Below, one piece after another: positions 1-9,503 of a stretch of 64,000 nucleotides of DNA (within the stretch, counting starts at the first letter, position 1; each line of letters opens with the position of its first letter). The stretch is taken from positions 162,474,993 to 162,538,992 of the forward strand of contig CM060975.1 in the NCBI GenBank assembly GCA_030765065.1. The letters run 5' to 3'. The notes under the pieces are model-generated. The model did no database searches. It saw nothing but the letters and a program-made list of their open reading frames with translations, and had not been told where the DNA came from. This DNA is from Deroplatys truncata. Lineage: Eukaryota; Arthropoda; Insecta; Mantodea; Mantidae. A program made the translations under genes and the position numbers.

Positions 1-425
1 TGCTCCTACAAAAGCTTTGCGCAAATCCATGTAAAAATTATTTTGCAGTGCCTTAGGTGAGGGAGCAGTAATAAATGACTGGATTTGGTGTGTTGCAGAT
101 TCTTTTGTTTTTTGCATTCTTGAAATATGTGACGCAGATGCAACATGCTGCTTAACTTGAAATTTTTTAGTACATTTTATCTGAAACTATAAGAGATCTT
201 CTGGTTATGTGGATATGGTTTTTAAAAAAAAACTGGCACTCTTATTTAATTATTTAAAATAAATTTTGTAATTTTTACAAACAACAAGAGCCATAGGAAA
301 TTTTCGGAAAAAGAATAGCTTACCTCTTTATTACAACAATCACAGAATACAACATCCCCATCTGATCTAATAAAATCCTTACCTTTTATCCACTGTGCAA
401 GGAGTACACTTCTGATTGGAGGCAT
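1..425 (-). CDS. CGGBP1/BED-finger-like protein, N-terminal part, two exons, runs off left edge
   Basis: I did not find a complete gene, but reading leftward from an ATG at 425 gives 34 codons (MPPIRSVLLAQWIKGKDFIR onward) ending exactly at a GTAAGC donor at 323. After a 143-bp intron with acceptor TATAGTTTCAG (ending at 181) the frame continues in phase 0 from 180 to the window edge. A CDCC motif before the intron and HVASASH after it would together make a C2H2-type finger, as in the N-terminus of CGGBP1-like and BED-finger proteins encoded by or derived from hAT transposons. The following stretch (ALQNNFYMDLRKAFVGA) also fits that family. The window holds only about 94 residues. Exons and phase are seen directly; the family is from motif recognition. 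It may be a transposon gene rather than a host gene. Confidence 0.6.
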
Positions 426-1252
426 ATTAGAAGCACATTAACACACACAAACAGAACAACACAGACACTTAGCACTTATGAAGTTCACACACACACACTG
501 CGAAGACAGTTTAATGAATGATTTCAATTTTAGAAGAATTGAAATTGCTAGTAAAGTTGTTCAAATTCCACAAAATCGCTCTGCAGCTGTCTCTGTCGCG
601 TCAACCGTAGTACCTGACTTAGAAGGCTAAATTTCCATTGTCGTGAAATCGAAGGCTTGCTGGTGATTGTTGTGGATAAATAAATCTGTTTATGATTGGT
701 AGTCTGCACAGGGTTGTCTGTAAAATTCTGGAAAAGTCATCCTATTGTGAAAATCTTAACTTTCTATTTCTGTTATCCCCCCTCCCCTTTTGTTTTTTCA
801 ATCCTGATTCCTGAAGCAAAAATAAGGATCATAAAATTGAAAAACTGAGGTGTCTACTTCAAACCATTAAAACATGCATTTAAAATGAAAGTAATGTATG
901 TTATATGCATAATTAAGCTAAAAATGCCTTATAATGCATTATGCATACTTTTATCCCCAAAAAGGTCAAAATATGCAAATATGCACAGAAAAGGTACACA
1001 TCTTTAGAATCAGAAAGTAATGAAATGGATAAGTAGGGACCCCAGATTGTCGGTAAATAAAATAATGTGAGCGGTGTTTTGGGCGGTAAATAAAACTGCT
1101 TAACGGTGTTATCTCGTGCAAAAAAAGAAAGAAAGAAAGAAAAAAAACAAAAACACAGTTTAAACTATTTTACTGTGGAACAAAGGGCACCTTACATGTA
1201 ACTTAAAAAAGAGGAGCATGAAAATATTTACATAGTATACAGTTCGACTGAT

Positions 1253-2074
1253 TTACTTTGATAAAGACAAAGCCACCATAAGTTCGGTGTTCTCTGGCTT
1301 AAGATTTGTTCTTAAGTTTGTCATGATGTTCCCATATACAGAGAAAAGTCTTTCACTGTCCACATTGGACATGGGTACCCACTTCTCACTGAAACACAAG
1401 CGGTCACATTGAAGTCCAGAAAGTAAATCCAGTATGTTCACTTCAGCAGCATCATCTAATTTCTCACACACTATGTTCTTCAGAGCAGCATATCCCTCCT
1501 TGAATGTCTTCTCTGGCAAGTCTCGCAGAAAAGGTAACATTCTTCTTGCTTTTTCTATGGTTATATCAGTAGATGCCTCATTTGATACTATTTTTCATAC
1601 ATCAAACAATTTACCTGCAGAATGAATAATATCAGCAGCTGGATCAGCTGACATTAAGGAATTCAGTTTGGTAACTGACTTTATGCCCAATTGCTTGAAC
1701 TGACTGATAACATAAGACTTCTTGAGGGTTGGCAGTCTCTGAAGAAGACTTGAAGTTTTCTCTCCAAACGAGCACTCAGCTACTATTGTGAAGCCATTTG
1801 ATATATCTTTAAGTTTGCTATATAGTTTATGAACAAATGGATATTTAGATCCCTCAAGCACTTCAATAAGGCAAATGGTGTCTTTGCAGTGTTCAAGAAG
1901 GAAAGATGCCTGGCAGTTTATTATATTTTGAGACCGCATTGAAATACTACTGTGGAATCGGTTTGAATTCCTGTGTGCCGCAAAACTAAACTGTCCTAGC
2001 AACGTCTTGCACATGCTGTCTGTACGGCACGCGAACGGCACGTTGCCAACTCCACCGTCAGCTGAATTGTGCAT
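1253..2074 (-). pseudogene. hAT transposase C-terminal region, one in-frame stop
   Basis: The minus-strand frame from about 1960 to 1253 reads as the late part of a hAT transposase: a region with SFLLEHCKDTICLIEVLEGS, then SADPAADIIHSAGKLFDV, then the C-terminal dimerisation segment with SNVDSERLFSVYGNIMTNLR ending at 1253. A single TGA at 1597-1595 interrupts it; the 18 codons between the stop and the next methionine are in the same frame, so this is one nonsense change and not a frameshift. The first 40 or so residues of the open frame (from 2074) do not resemble hAT and may be intron or unrelated. The ORF sits wholly within the terminal repeats at 1034 and 3014. Confidence 0.8.
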
Positions 2075-2680
2075 GCGCTAGCTTAATTTGAAACGTGGCT
2101 CCATCGGCATAATTCATTTTCTTTTTCAGAGCAGAAGGTAAACAGACTCCTTGCGCTAAATTGTAACGTAATTTAAAGAATATAACTTGACTCCAAACGA
2201 ATCTTTCAGTATAGCAGACACAAAATATATCTAGATATGCGTTCACATATGGCAACATCGCGAGACAGCAACAATTTTCGTGCGAGGGGTACAGGAAATG
2301 GAGACAGTGATTGGTAGAAGAGGCTGTCTACTGTCAGAATTGACTTGAACCAGACTTAAAAATTCATGTATTATTTAACGATACTTTTGCGACAGTCTTT
2401 TCCAGCCGGCATGAAATGGGGCGATGCAAGCACGAATCGTTAAAATGCGGCATTAGAGAAGAATTGCAGGTAGTATTGTCATTTAAATCCAAAGAATAAT
2501 TTGAGTGAGATGAGAAATCCGTCACTGATGCGGTGTTGCCGAGTTCCGATAAAATGGCATTCCTTTTGTTGTGCATGCAAGAAGAATGAAGGGAACGGGG
2601 TAGTCGAAGCAGTACCGATGTTTGCTGAAGCTCTGGTTAAATCACAGTGCAGTTTGGTGTTCTGTGCCGTGCAGCACACA

Positions 2681-2718
2681 ACACCGTGCAGCACACAACA
2701 CCGTGCAGCATGGCCATA
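2681..2718. repeat. Short tandem repeat, 17-bp unit
   Basis: About three direct copies of a unit like GTGCAGCACACAACACC occur inside the hAT element. It has no coding meaning that I can see. Confidence 0.6.
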
Positions 2719-3022
2719 GCGAATGACAATACACGTATCCGTAAATGATTGATAAGCCAAATATCTGATTGTTTATGTGAAAAGGAGAACAAACGCCAAA
2801 AAAAGGAGAGAGAAACATTTTGGGTTATATTGCACATTTTTTTTCATAACGGTGTTATTTCGTGTTTTCGCGATATAGAACTAATGTCGCGTTATTTCGC
2901 GACTCAGAATGGATATATCTGTGGAATTTAAAAATAATTGATTAAAGGTTTTCCTTATTGTTAATTTTCGGCCAATTTTGCGAATTAACTACTCGCGAAA
3001 AGTCAGGGTCCCTATGGATAAG

Positions 3023-4080
3023 TATAAGTTTGAGCTATGTCCAGTGATCCTATAAAAACATGCATTTGCATGGAACTCTCGTCTTTACTTATTAGTTAGC
3101 AATGCAGTTTCAATTTACTTACATGAATAAATTTATTATAAAATGTAAGGCAAGTAAAAGCACCCAAGACCTATCCCCCCCCCCAAAAAAAAAATCTTAT
3201 TTTCAGATTACAAATTACATGAGAGATCTTGTTTCCTACAAAATTTGATCCAACAAATTATGAGAAATAGAAAATAACTACAGAATTTTAGTTAAAATCA
3301 AGTTTTATCCTAACTTTGCTTATCGTTGTTGCTGTTTTTTACATGAATCACGAATTTCTCCTAGTTGCTATCTCCATTTTTTCTTTATGGTATGCTGGAC
3401 ACACAATAACCATATTTAGGAGTCACTTTTTTTACAAATTTTTTTAGTATGCCACCTATTGAACCCTTACCTAAATTGTGCTATTTTACATAATCATGAA
3501 CATTACATACGAGCAACTACTTTACTTATTCAAAGTTTTTGTAAGTTCTATTTTCTTTGGGGTCCCAACATTACTGGTACTTGGCAAGGGATCATTTGCT
3601 GGTGTGGCCAGAAGAGCAGCAACTTGGTTCCACTTCCATGACTTCCACATCTTAATTAAACTAGGCAAGTGCTAAACACTATAGCTATTAAACACTACTA
3701 AACTTACAAAACTAAACTGAGCAAAAAAGCTATATAACTTCTATGAAGATACAAACATGTGTAATTAAAGACAGAAAAAGGCATGTATGCATCTCAGCTG
3801 CTATAAAACATACTGAAGTCTTGAAGAAACAATAGAAATGATATTGCAACAACACTTGACTTTGGTGGCACATAGTAACCAAACCATCGGCTATGGTTGG
3901 GAGGTGGGAAGATAGTAAGTAACTAATTTATTAATACATTAAATTGTCAGGTACAGAAAGTACAATCAATGTTGGACAAGTCAAAATAAAACTAACAAAA
4001 CATTTACAAAATTATCATTAAAATATGTATAGTACAAAGAATAAAAATTGAAGGTATGATATACAAAGATTGGATATATA
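3023..4080. other. No gene recognised
   Basis: AT-rich sequence between the hAT element and the LINE remnant. Only short open frames occur, in mutually overlapping frames, without recognisable domains. It probably belongs to an intron or the 3' side of the dNK gene. Confidence 0.4.
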
Positions 4081-4084
4081 TACA

Positions 4085-5475
4085 CAAAATTATTTATTTT
4101 CGTTAGTTGGTAGGTTTATTAAGCACTAAGTTATTACATATTTAGACTGCCTTCTCTATTTGGCCCTGGCCACTAAGATGAACAGTCATTGTGAATTACA
4201 GTTACATGTTAATCATTTAGTAGTTCTTATATTTATTTATATTTACATTATTTTTCCTCTTTTAACCGTCCATATCCATTTTTTTTTGTTTTTACTTTCT
4301 CTAAGTATTTACCCATATTTTTACTTTCTCTACTATGTATAGTAAGTAGGGGAAGTATTGTATTCCACCCAAAATTTCGATACCGAGATTTCACCGGAAA
4401 TACATGTTTTGAGACCCCCTGAATCCAAAAAAAGCATTTTTGGAAACATGTCCGTGTGTGTGTCTGTGAACAGCATAACTCAGAAACGAACAGTCGGATA
4501 AACACCAAACTTGGTATTTGGGTTCAGTATCTTCCAAGGATGCGACACGAAGGTTTTCAAGAAAATCCCCCCCACCCCAGAGTACCCTTTACAGGGAAGA
4601 TTTTTCAAAAATTTTAATTTTCTCAAAAATGGCTCTAACGATTTTGATTAAAATATCATATGTTTAAGATATTTTTATGACAAATAAAATGTATATCTTG
4701 AATTTCCTGGGAATGTCTCCAAAAGTATTCTTTATTGTGAACGACTTTTGCATAACTGGTAAACCATAAGAGATAGACAAAATTTTACTACACAAAAAAT
4801 GTAGATCGCATTAAAATACACAATTTATGTCATATACATTTCTTTTGTTGAGTGAACTGTTTTCGAGATACTGCTTGTTATTCCCTTAAATTTTTCTAAT
4901 ACTTATACTTTTTCTCAAATTCGTTATGCATTTTTTTTATGTCCTGGACATGCAAAGAGAATGGAATGCGCCACATAGCAACCAGCGTTAAAATATTTGA
5001 CTATTGCTTAAAACCTACCATATTCCCCTTGCATCTACAAGAAAATTAGCAATAAGATTAACATCTCGATATCTCGATTAACATGAAGCATATGGAGAAT
5101 AAGCGTTTATAAAAATAGTTTGTACAAGAGTAGAGAAAGTCATGTGAGTGTGACACATCAGATTTTTTGTCTAAAATTGTATATATCTCTTTATTCATAT
5201 TCATTCCATACCATAAACTTTCTTTTCTCCTAATCTCTGTTTCTTTGCATTTGAATATAATATGTTGTATAGCTTCTCTTTCCCTGCCCTTTTGATCTAC
5301 ATTAGATTTAAGTTCATATGCATTACAATGTAGTAACCTTGCTTTTGAATTAAAATGGAATATTATGCAAATGGGATAGCAATTCTCTGAAAGCTGAACA
5401 AAGAATATTTTGTGATATTCCCATCCAACAATCAGGTTTGAACCAATTAAAAGCCTTCTCACACTTGGCTCTCCT
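4085..5475 (-). mobile_element. LINE 3' end, split by a Helentron-like insertion
   Basis: The minus-strand frame at 5462-5170 encodes a LINE ORF2 tail with a CHC-type pattern (EREAIQHIIFKCKETEIRR). It stops matching at the insertion at 5168, and the frame resumes left of 4321 as MGKYLEKVKTKKNGYGRLK, ending with a stop near 4248 and followed by a 3' UTR with AATAAA. Joining the flanks gives an uninterrupted sense frame, so the LINE predates the insertion. The same tail type is seen in the LINE at 41.4-46.2 kb. The element is heavily 5'-truncated. Confidence 0.6.
4321..5168 (+). mobile_element. Helentron-like repeat family, copy A
   Basis: About 850 bp that recur, with roughly 90 percent similarity by eye, at 39.43-40.36, 43.22-44.08 and (inverted) 23.30-30.16 kb. 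The left end reads ACTTTCTCTACTATG and the right subterminal region is its inverse (AGTAGAGAAAGT), followed by a short hairpin (ATGTG...CACAT) and CAGATTTTT. The body has a TG microsatellite at a fixed place near 4448. It lies in a TTTT run of the LINE around it. No protein is convincingly encoded. The Helentron assignment is inference. Confidence 0.7.
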
Positions 5476-6072
5476 TATTAACTGGCTCCTTTTCCTGTAG
5501 GACATTCTGTCTGATTGAGGGGGCATCTTCCATTTCCAGGTGGTATATATATTAAAAATAAATAAATAAAATAAAAGGGAAGAAGAAAAAGAAGAAGAAG
5601 AAGAAGAAGAAGAAGAAGAAGAAGAAGAAGAAGAAGAAGAAGAAGAAGAAGAAATTAACTATTTGTGTATTGATCCAAACAGGTCAGAGCAATGCTATCT
5701 CAATGAGAGCTAAGAAACTGTTCCAGACCTCAGCATATGAATGGAATTAAATCCACTATTTCTTAAGGAAAATATGTCTTAAGGATATTATAATCATAAG
5801 AGAAAACCAATATTGAAAAATGGATAGTCTCTGCATGCAAGTTATGCCTCACAAATAAAATCCAAAGGCCATTAGATCTCGGAAATGAACCACCACATGT
5901 ATTACATCACAATGGGGATTAAACTAATGCAGCTTGCATTTCACTGTGCATATTTCTATGTCTTTGGTGAGAGAGTCATTTGCGAAGTAAGCTTGCTCCC
6001 AGACTAAATGCCCAATAACATATAAGGTTTACATATTACTGAAACAAGTATGTGTGTAATAACTGACCATAC
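5476..6072. other. dNK intron or 3' flank, with an AAG microsatellite
   Basis: No gene is visible. A purine-rich (AAG)n tract of about 65 bp lies at 5590-5654. The next dNK exon should lie to the left of 6073 but I found no open frame here or further left that continues the kinase. Confidence 0.5.
5590..5654. repeat. (AAG)n microsatellite
   Basis: About 21 uninterrupted AAG units; a one-strand purine tract able to form triplex DNA in principle. Confidence 0.95.
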
Positions 6073-6206
6073 CTTGCACTGAAGATGGATCTTTCCATTA
6101 GTTTAACTGAGTGTGGTACTGTACGTTTGTGAAGGTCCAACATTGTCAGCTGGACATAAGTTTGAAATGTCAGTCCCCATCGTGTTGGATCTTCATACAT
6201 TAATTG
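6073..6206 (-). CDS. dNK: Deoxynucleoside kinase, second recognised exon
   Basis: The exon follows an acceptor TTTCTTTCAATTCAG and ends at a donor GTATGG. It encodes 44 residues plus two bases: [20 protein letters not shown] through MERSIFSAR. This is the part of the dNK/TK2 fold that contacts the nucleoside, and it ends in the ERS motif used in phosphate binding and catalysis. The phase (0 in, 2 out) matches the upstream exon ending at 8251. The enzyme phosphorylates deoxynucleosides for nucleotide salvage. The family would next show YCFVEN-like sequence; I could not find it between 1 and 6072, so the remaining exons are likely beyond the left edge. Confidence 0.85.
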
Positions 6207-6924
6207 CTGAATTGAAAGAAACATTATACGAATAAGGTAATGAAATTTACTACTGAGTTATTATGTTACATGTTACAAAACAGAACTCATTGCCATAAAA
6301 CTATGTAAGAAGAAAGTAAAGCATATACAAGTATAGAGTTAAATAAATCTTACAATTATGAATGATTGAGGACAGGCCAGTATATGGCTTAATTCTTTTT
6401 AGTACATTATACTGGCATATACAATAATTGTAATAGCTCAATGGGTGATTCTGGTTATCCATCTTCTACAAAATAAGCATAGAAAATAAAATTAATGTTT
6501 CAAAAGAAATTTATGCAGCCAAGATTGTAACAGAAGAAGCTAATTGCCAATAAAAATGTTTCTAATGGTTATCTAATTAATTGGTAAATTAATTGGGAAT
6601 ACTCAACAGTAAACCACACAAGCTTTGAATTCAACAGTCAATCTCTCATTCAATGGTAAGCATGGTCACCAAAAGAATGGTATTTACAAATGAGGGATTT
6701 AGAGCAAAGTGCATTTTGGTTTAAGTGACTTACATAATTCTAAAGAAAATAGGAAACTTGTTTAAGAAGTGATTTTTTTTTGTAACCTTGGAACATTAGC
6801 TTTAATAATCATGTAAGTATACTACATAATTGCACCATAAATGGTTTTCTTCTTTCCTTTTGAACGTAATACTCCATTAGTATAAAATATGTATAAGCTA
6901 GTAACAGTGATGTGAATTTGAAAT

Positions 6925-7262
6925 TATATAGAAAATTTGAGTCGGCATTGTAACACTTAACATCACTTACATGTTTTACAGCTTGACCAGTTTCAGGAGC
7001 TAACTGCTCCCAATATCGAAGTAGCCAACTGGTTCCTCGTGGTGCTGTCCCATATGCATCTGTGTGTGGCGGAATCTGGTGTAGTGACGAAACTCCATAG
7101 TGCATTCAGTGGTGGCAATGCAAAATTCATCACATGGTGTTTATGTTTTGTGATTAATAACGCTTCCCAAGCATCCATCTGCAGTGTGTTTTGTCGACTT
7201 TAAGAGTGTTATATTTGGTGTGATGTTGTGATTTGTTGGCAAAAGTGATGTGCAACTGCAAA
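6925..7262 (-). mobile_element. Penelope-like element 3' fragment, inverted partner of the next copy
   Basis: The minus-strand sequence encodes a PLE C-terminal tail (DAWEALLITKHKHHVMNFAL, then PPLNALWSFVTTP) and a 3' region ending near TCAAATTTTCTAT. The same sequence occurs on the plus strand at 7788-8130, so the two form a large inverted repeat around about 7262-7788. PLE insertions commonly carry such an inverted 5'-truncated partner. It lies wholly in the dNK intron. Confidence 0.7.
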
Positions 7263-8130
7263 ATGGGATTTTGGGATCTACAGGGAACCTACACTTTCTG
7301 AAAACTGCATAAAAACAATAGTTTCAACCCAGTACCACACAAACATGCAGTCCTAAACAGTTTGACCCATAGATTGCTTTACACACTACTAACAGAAACA
7401 GAATACAAATACATAGTTAACACAACCATGAACAATGGCTTCACCAAACAAATCATCGATAAAAAATAGCACATTTCAAGAAACAGAAACACATTAAGGA
7501 CATCACACATCTAACTTAACAAAAAAGCAAAATGATTTTCAAGTAGTTCACTTTCCACCCAAGGACTCACTACAAATTCCACATCTTCAAAAAACACATT
7601 TGCCTAGTTCCACAAAACAGATTAAGTATAGAGAAATTACTCTGCTACTAATCAAAGGACCAAATACCTCAGAACAAAAAGCAGGAATCTATCAAATTAA
7701 TTGCCCCGAATGTGACCAAATAATACATTGGTAAAACAAAAAGAAATTTAGAGACCAGATTAAAAGAACATACAAACAAATGGACAAATCTGCAGTTGCA
7801 CATCACTTTTGGACAACATATCACATCACACCAAATATAACACTCTTAAAACCGACAAAACACACTGCAGAGTTGGATACTTGGGAAAAGCTATTAATCA
7901 CAAAACATAAACACCATGTGATGAATTTTGAATTGCCGCCACCAAACCCACTATGGAGTTTCATCACTACACCAGATTTCACCACACACAGACACATGAC
8001 AACACCATGAGGAACCAGTCGGCCACTTCCGATAATGGGAGCAATTAGCTTCTGAAGCCGGTCAAGTTGTAAAACATGTAAGTGATGTTACGTGTTTCAA
8101 TTCTGACTCAAATTTTCTATATAATTTGTA
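7262..8130 (+). pseudogene. Penelope-like element, RT end and GIY-YIG endonuclease remnant
   Basis: In shifting frames the plus strand reads FGIYREPTLSENCIK, then NSFNPVPHKHAVLNS-like and IVNTTMNNGFTKQIIDKK, then AGIYQINCPECDQ (the GIY core) and KSAVAHHF...AELDTWEKLLITKHKHHVM. This is the order found in PLEs: RT C-terminus, then GIY-YIG endonuclease. Multiple stops and frameshifts show it is dead. The 3' region ends near 8130. A degraded hammerhead-like segment lies at about 8050-8085 (CTGAAG...AAAACATGTAAG). It is in the dNK intron, antisense to the gene. Confidence 0.75.
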
Positions 8131-8250
8131 TTACTTCATATTTCAAAACTGTCAACAGTTTGAAGCACAAAGTTTCTCAATGTTTAAATAACTAGTGGAA
8201 GGTTCATCAAAACAATAGCATTACCCTACAATTGTGCCTAAAGTACTCAC

Positions 8251-8431
8251 AAGTAAGTTATGACCTTTCACATTTCTCCACAGTTCCACTGGCTCAGCTA
8301 ACAGCGAAATACCAGGATTTGCAAAATGGTTCAGGAACGTAGTTTTTCCACTCCCAATGTTGCCTTCAACAAATACTGTGAAAGGGCGTGAAGCCATTGT
8401 GGCTATTTTTTGTAGCAGCAGCCTGGTTAAC
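8251..8431 (-). CDS. dNK: Deoxynucleoside kinase, P-loop exon
   Basis: The exon is bounded by an acceptor TTGTTTCTTTTTAG (ending at 8432) and a donor GTGAGT (from 8250). From an ATG at 8397 it encodes MASRPFTVFVEGNIGSGKTT, with the Walker A motif GNIGSGKT at residues 12-19, followed by LLAEPVELWRNVKGHNLL, whose EPVE motif carries the base-proximal glutamate of the dNK/TK2 family. Upstream of that ATG the frame stays open through the acceptor (LTRLLLQKIAT), which is basic and leucine-rich. Translation could therefore start in an earlier exon and give a mitochondrial-type leader as in TK2; that is inference. No upstream exon was identified. The following intron (8250-6207) holds two PLE fragments. 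Confidence 0.88.
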
Positions 8432-8684
8432 CTAAAAAGAAACAAGATTCTAATGATATCAGCAAGTATTATGAGACAAAACAATAAAATTAACAATGGG
8501 ATATTCAAACCAAATTATTTATAACAGCAATGCAGATTACAGTGCTTGCAACAACTTTCCCAACTAAAGGTAGTAAGAGTTTTCTGCTACTGTTGGATTA
8601 GATGTTGAAAATCTAACAATCTTGACTTTGGAGAACATGATTCTATGGGAAATTACATTTAGAGCTGTATGTTTTTGAATGAGA

Positions 8685-8775
8685 TTTGAAAAATTCAGTG
8701 CCATGGCCAGGACTTGAACCATAGGTCCTCAGTTTTCCCTGCTGGCACCTACTACTGTGCTGCTATGACTACAGT
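8685..8775 (-). repeat. tRNA-derived SINE fragment
   Basis: On the minus strand a B-box-like GGTTCAAGTCC (8721-8711) is followed by TGGCCATGGCACTGAATTTT. The same downstream segment follows a B box in the plus-strand copies at 40.94 and 41.24 kb, so these form one SINE family. Ends are not defined. Confidence 0.5.
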
Positions 8776-9118
8776 AAACCTCCAAACTGATCCTAATTAC
8801 TGTGATATCATAAAGGAGACTTTCAGTATTACATATATGTGCATGTGCATGGTAACAGAGAGAGAGAGAGCCATTCTATGGCAGTTCAAACAATGCATGC
8901 CATTCACTAATTTCAATTTTATTTATATTTCATCAGTATTTTTTCTCTGCATTACAATATAAACTTGAGACAGTTTTATGCCAGTTGGGTGCATCATTCT
9001 CCAGCTACAGTATTTTAAGTTATGTAATACTGAGGATAAGCAATAATTTTCCATCGTGTTGCATGCTACTAATTGGTTCCTAGCGCCTGTCCTAATCATG
9101 CTAGAATAACATTGCTCT
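8776..9118. other. No gene recognised
   Basis: AT-rich, likely upstream intron of dNK; contains a short GA tract near 8860. Nothing else is supported. Confidence 0.35.
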
Positions 9119-9347
9119 TACTTTCTCTAATGTGTACCTAGCAGGTAGGGGAAGTGTTCCACCTAACAATTTGATATATTTGTTTCTGTGAACTGAAAAA
9201 TTTCCAAAAATGTTCCATGTAACGGTTAGCTTGGAATGGGGGGATTTTGTTGAAAATCTTTGTGTAATATCTTTGGAAAATACCAAACTTAAACACCAGT
9301 TTGGCATTTATAGTGTTTAAATTTTTTTGTTACTTTGTTCACAGACA

Positions 9348-9379
<32 letters not shown>

Positions 9380-9503
9380 CACACACAGATCTTCTTCCAA
9401 TTTGAGGGGATTCATTGGCCTCAAAACATATTTCTGGTGAAATCTTGATATAAAATTTTTGAGTTGAATGCAATAGCTTCTCTACCTACTATACTCCTAC
9501 TGA
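9119..9503 (-). mobile_element. Helentron-like family, rearranged fold-back copy
   Basis: The left 60 bp (from TACTTTCTCTAATG) match the start of copies A, D and E in plus orientation, while the rest, from about 9200 to 9503, matches the first half of the family in minus orientation and ends in the same terminal sequence. The copy is therefore flanked by a diverged inverted repeat of about 55 bp. It keeps the internal microsatellite, here (CGCA)n then (CA)n at 9345-9387. It is more diverged than the other copies. Confidence 0.65.

Larger units (their letters stand above)
1034..3014 (-). mobile_element. hAT DNA transposon, defective, with 8-bp target duplication
   Basis: The left end begins TAGGGACCCC at 1034 and the right end is the inverse, GGGTCCCTA ending at 3014. 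The flanks carry an identical 8-bp direct repeat, TGGATAAG, at 1026-1033 and 3015-3022. Terminal TAGGG-type inverted repeats with an 8-bp duplication are the hallmark of hAT elements. Inside lies the C-terminal part of a hAT transposase on the minus strand. At 1,981 bp the element is shorter than most autonomous hAT elements, and no N-terminal transposase region was found, so it is non-autonomous. Confidence 0.85.

Noticed and set aside
8251-8431. Viral thymidine kinase
   Set aside because: The exon has canonical splice sites and pairs in phase with a second exon; the sequence is of the cellular dNK/TK2 type.
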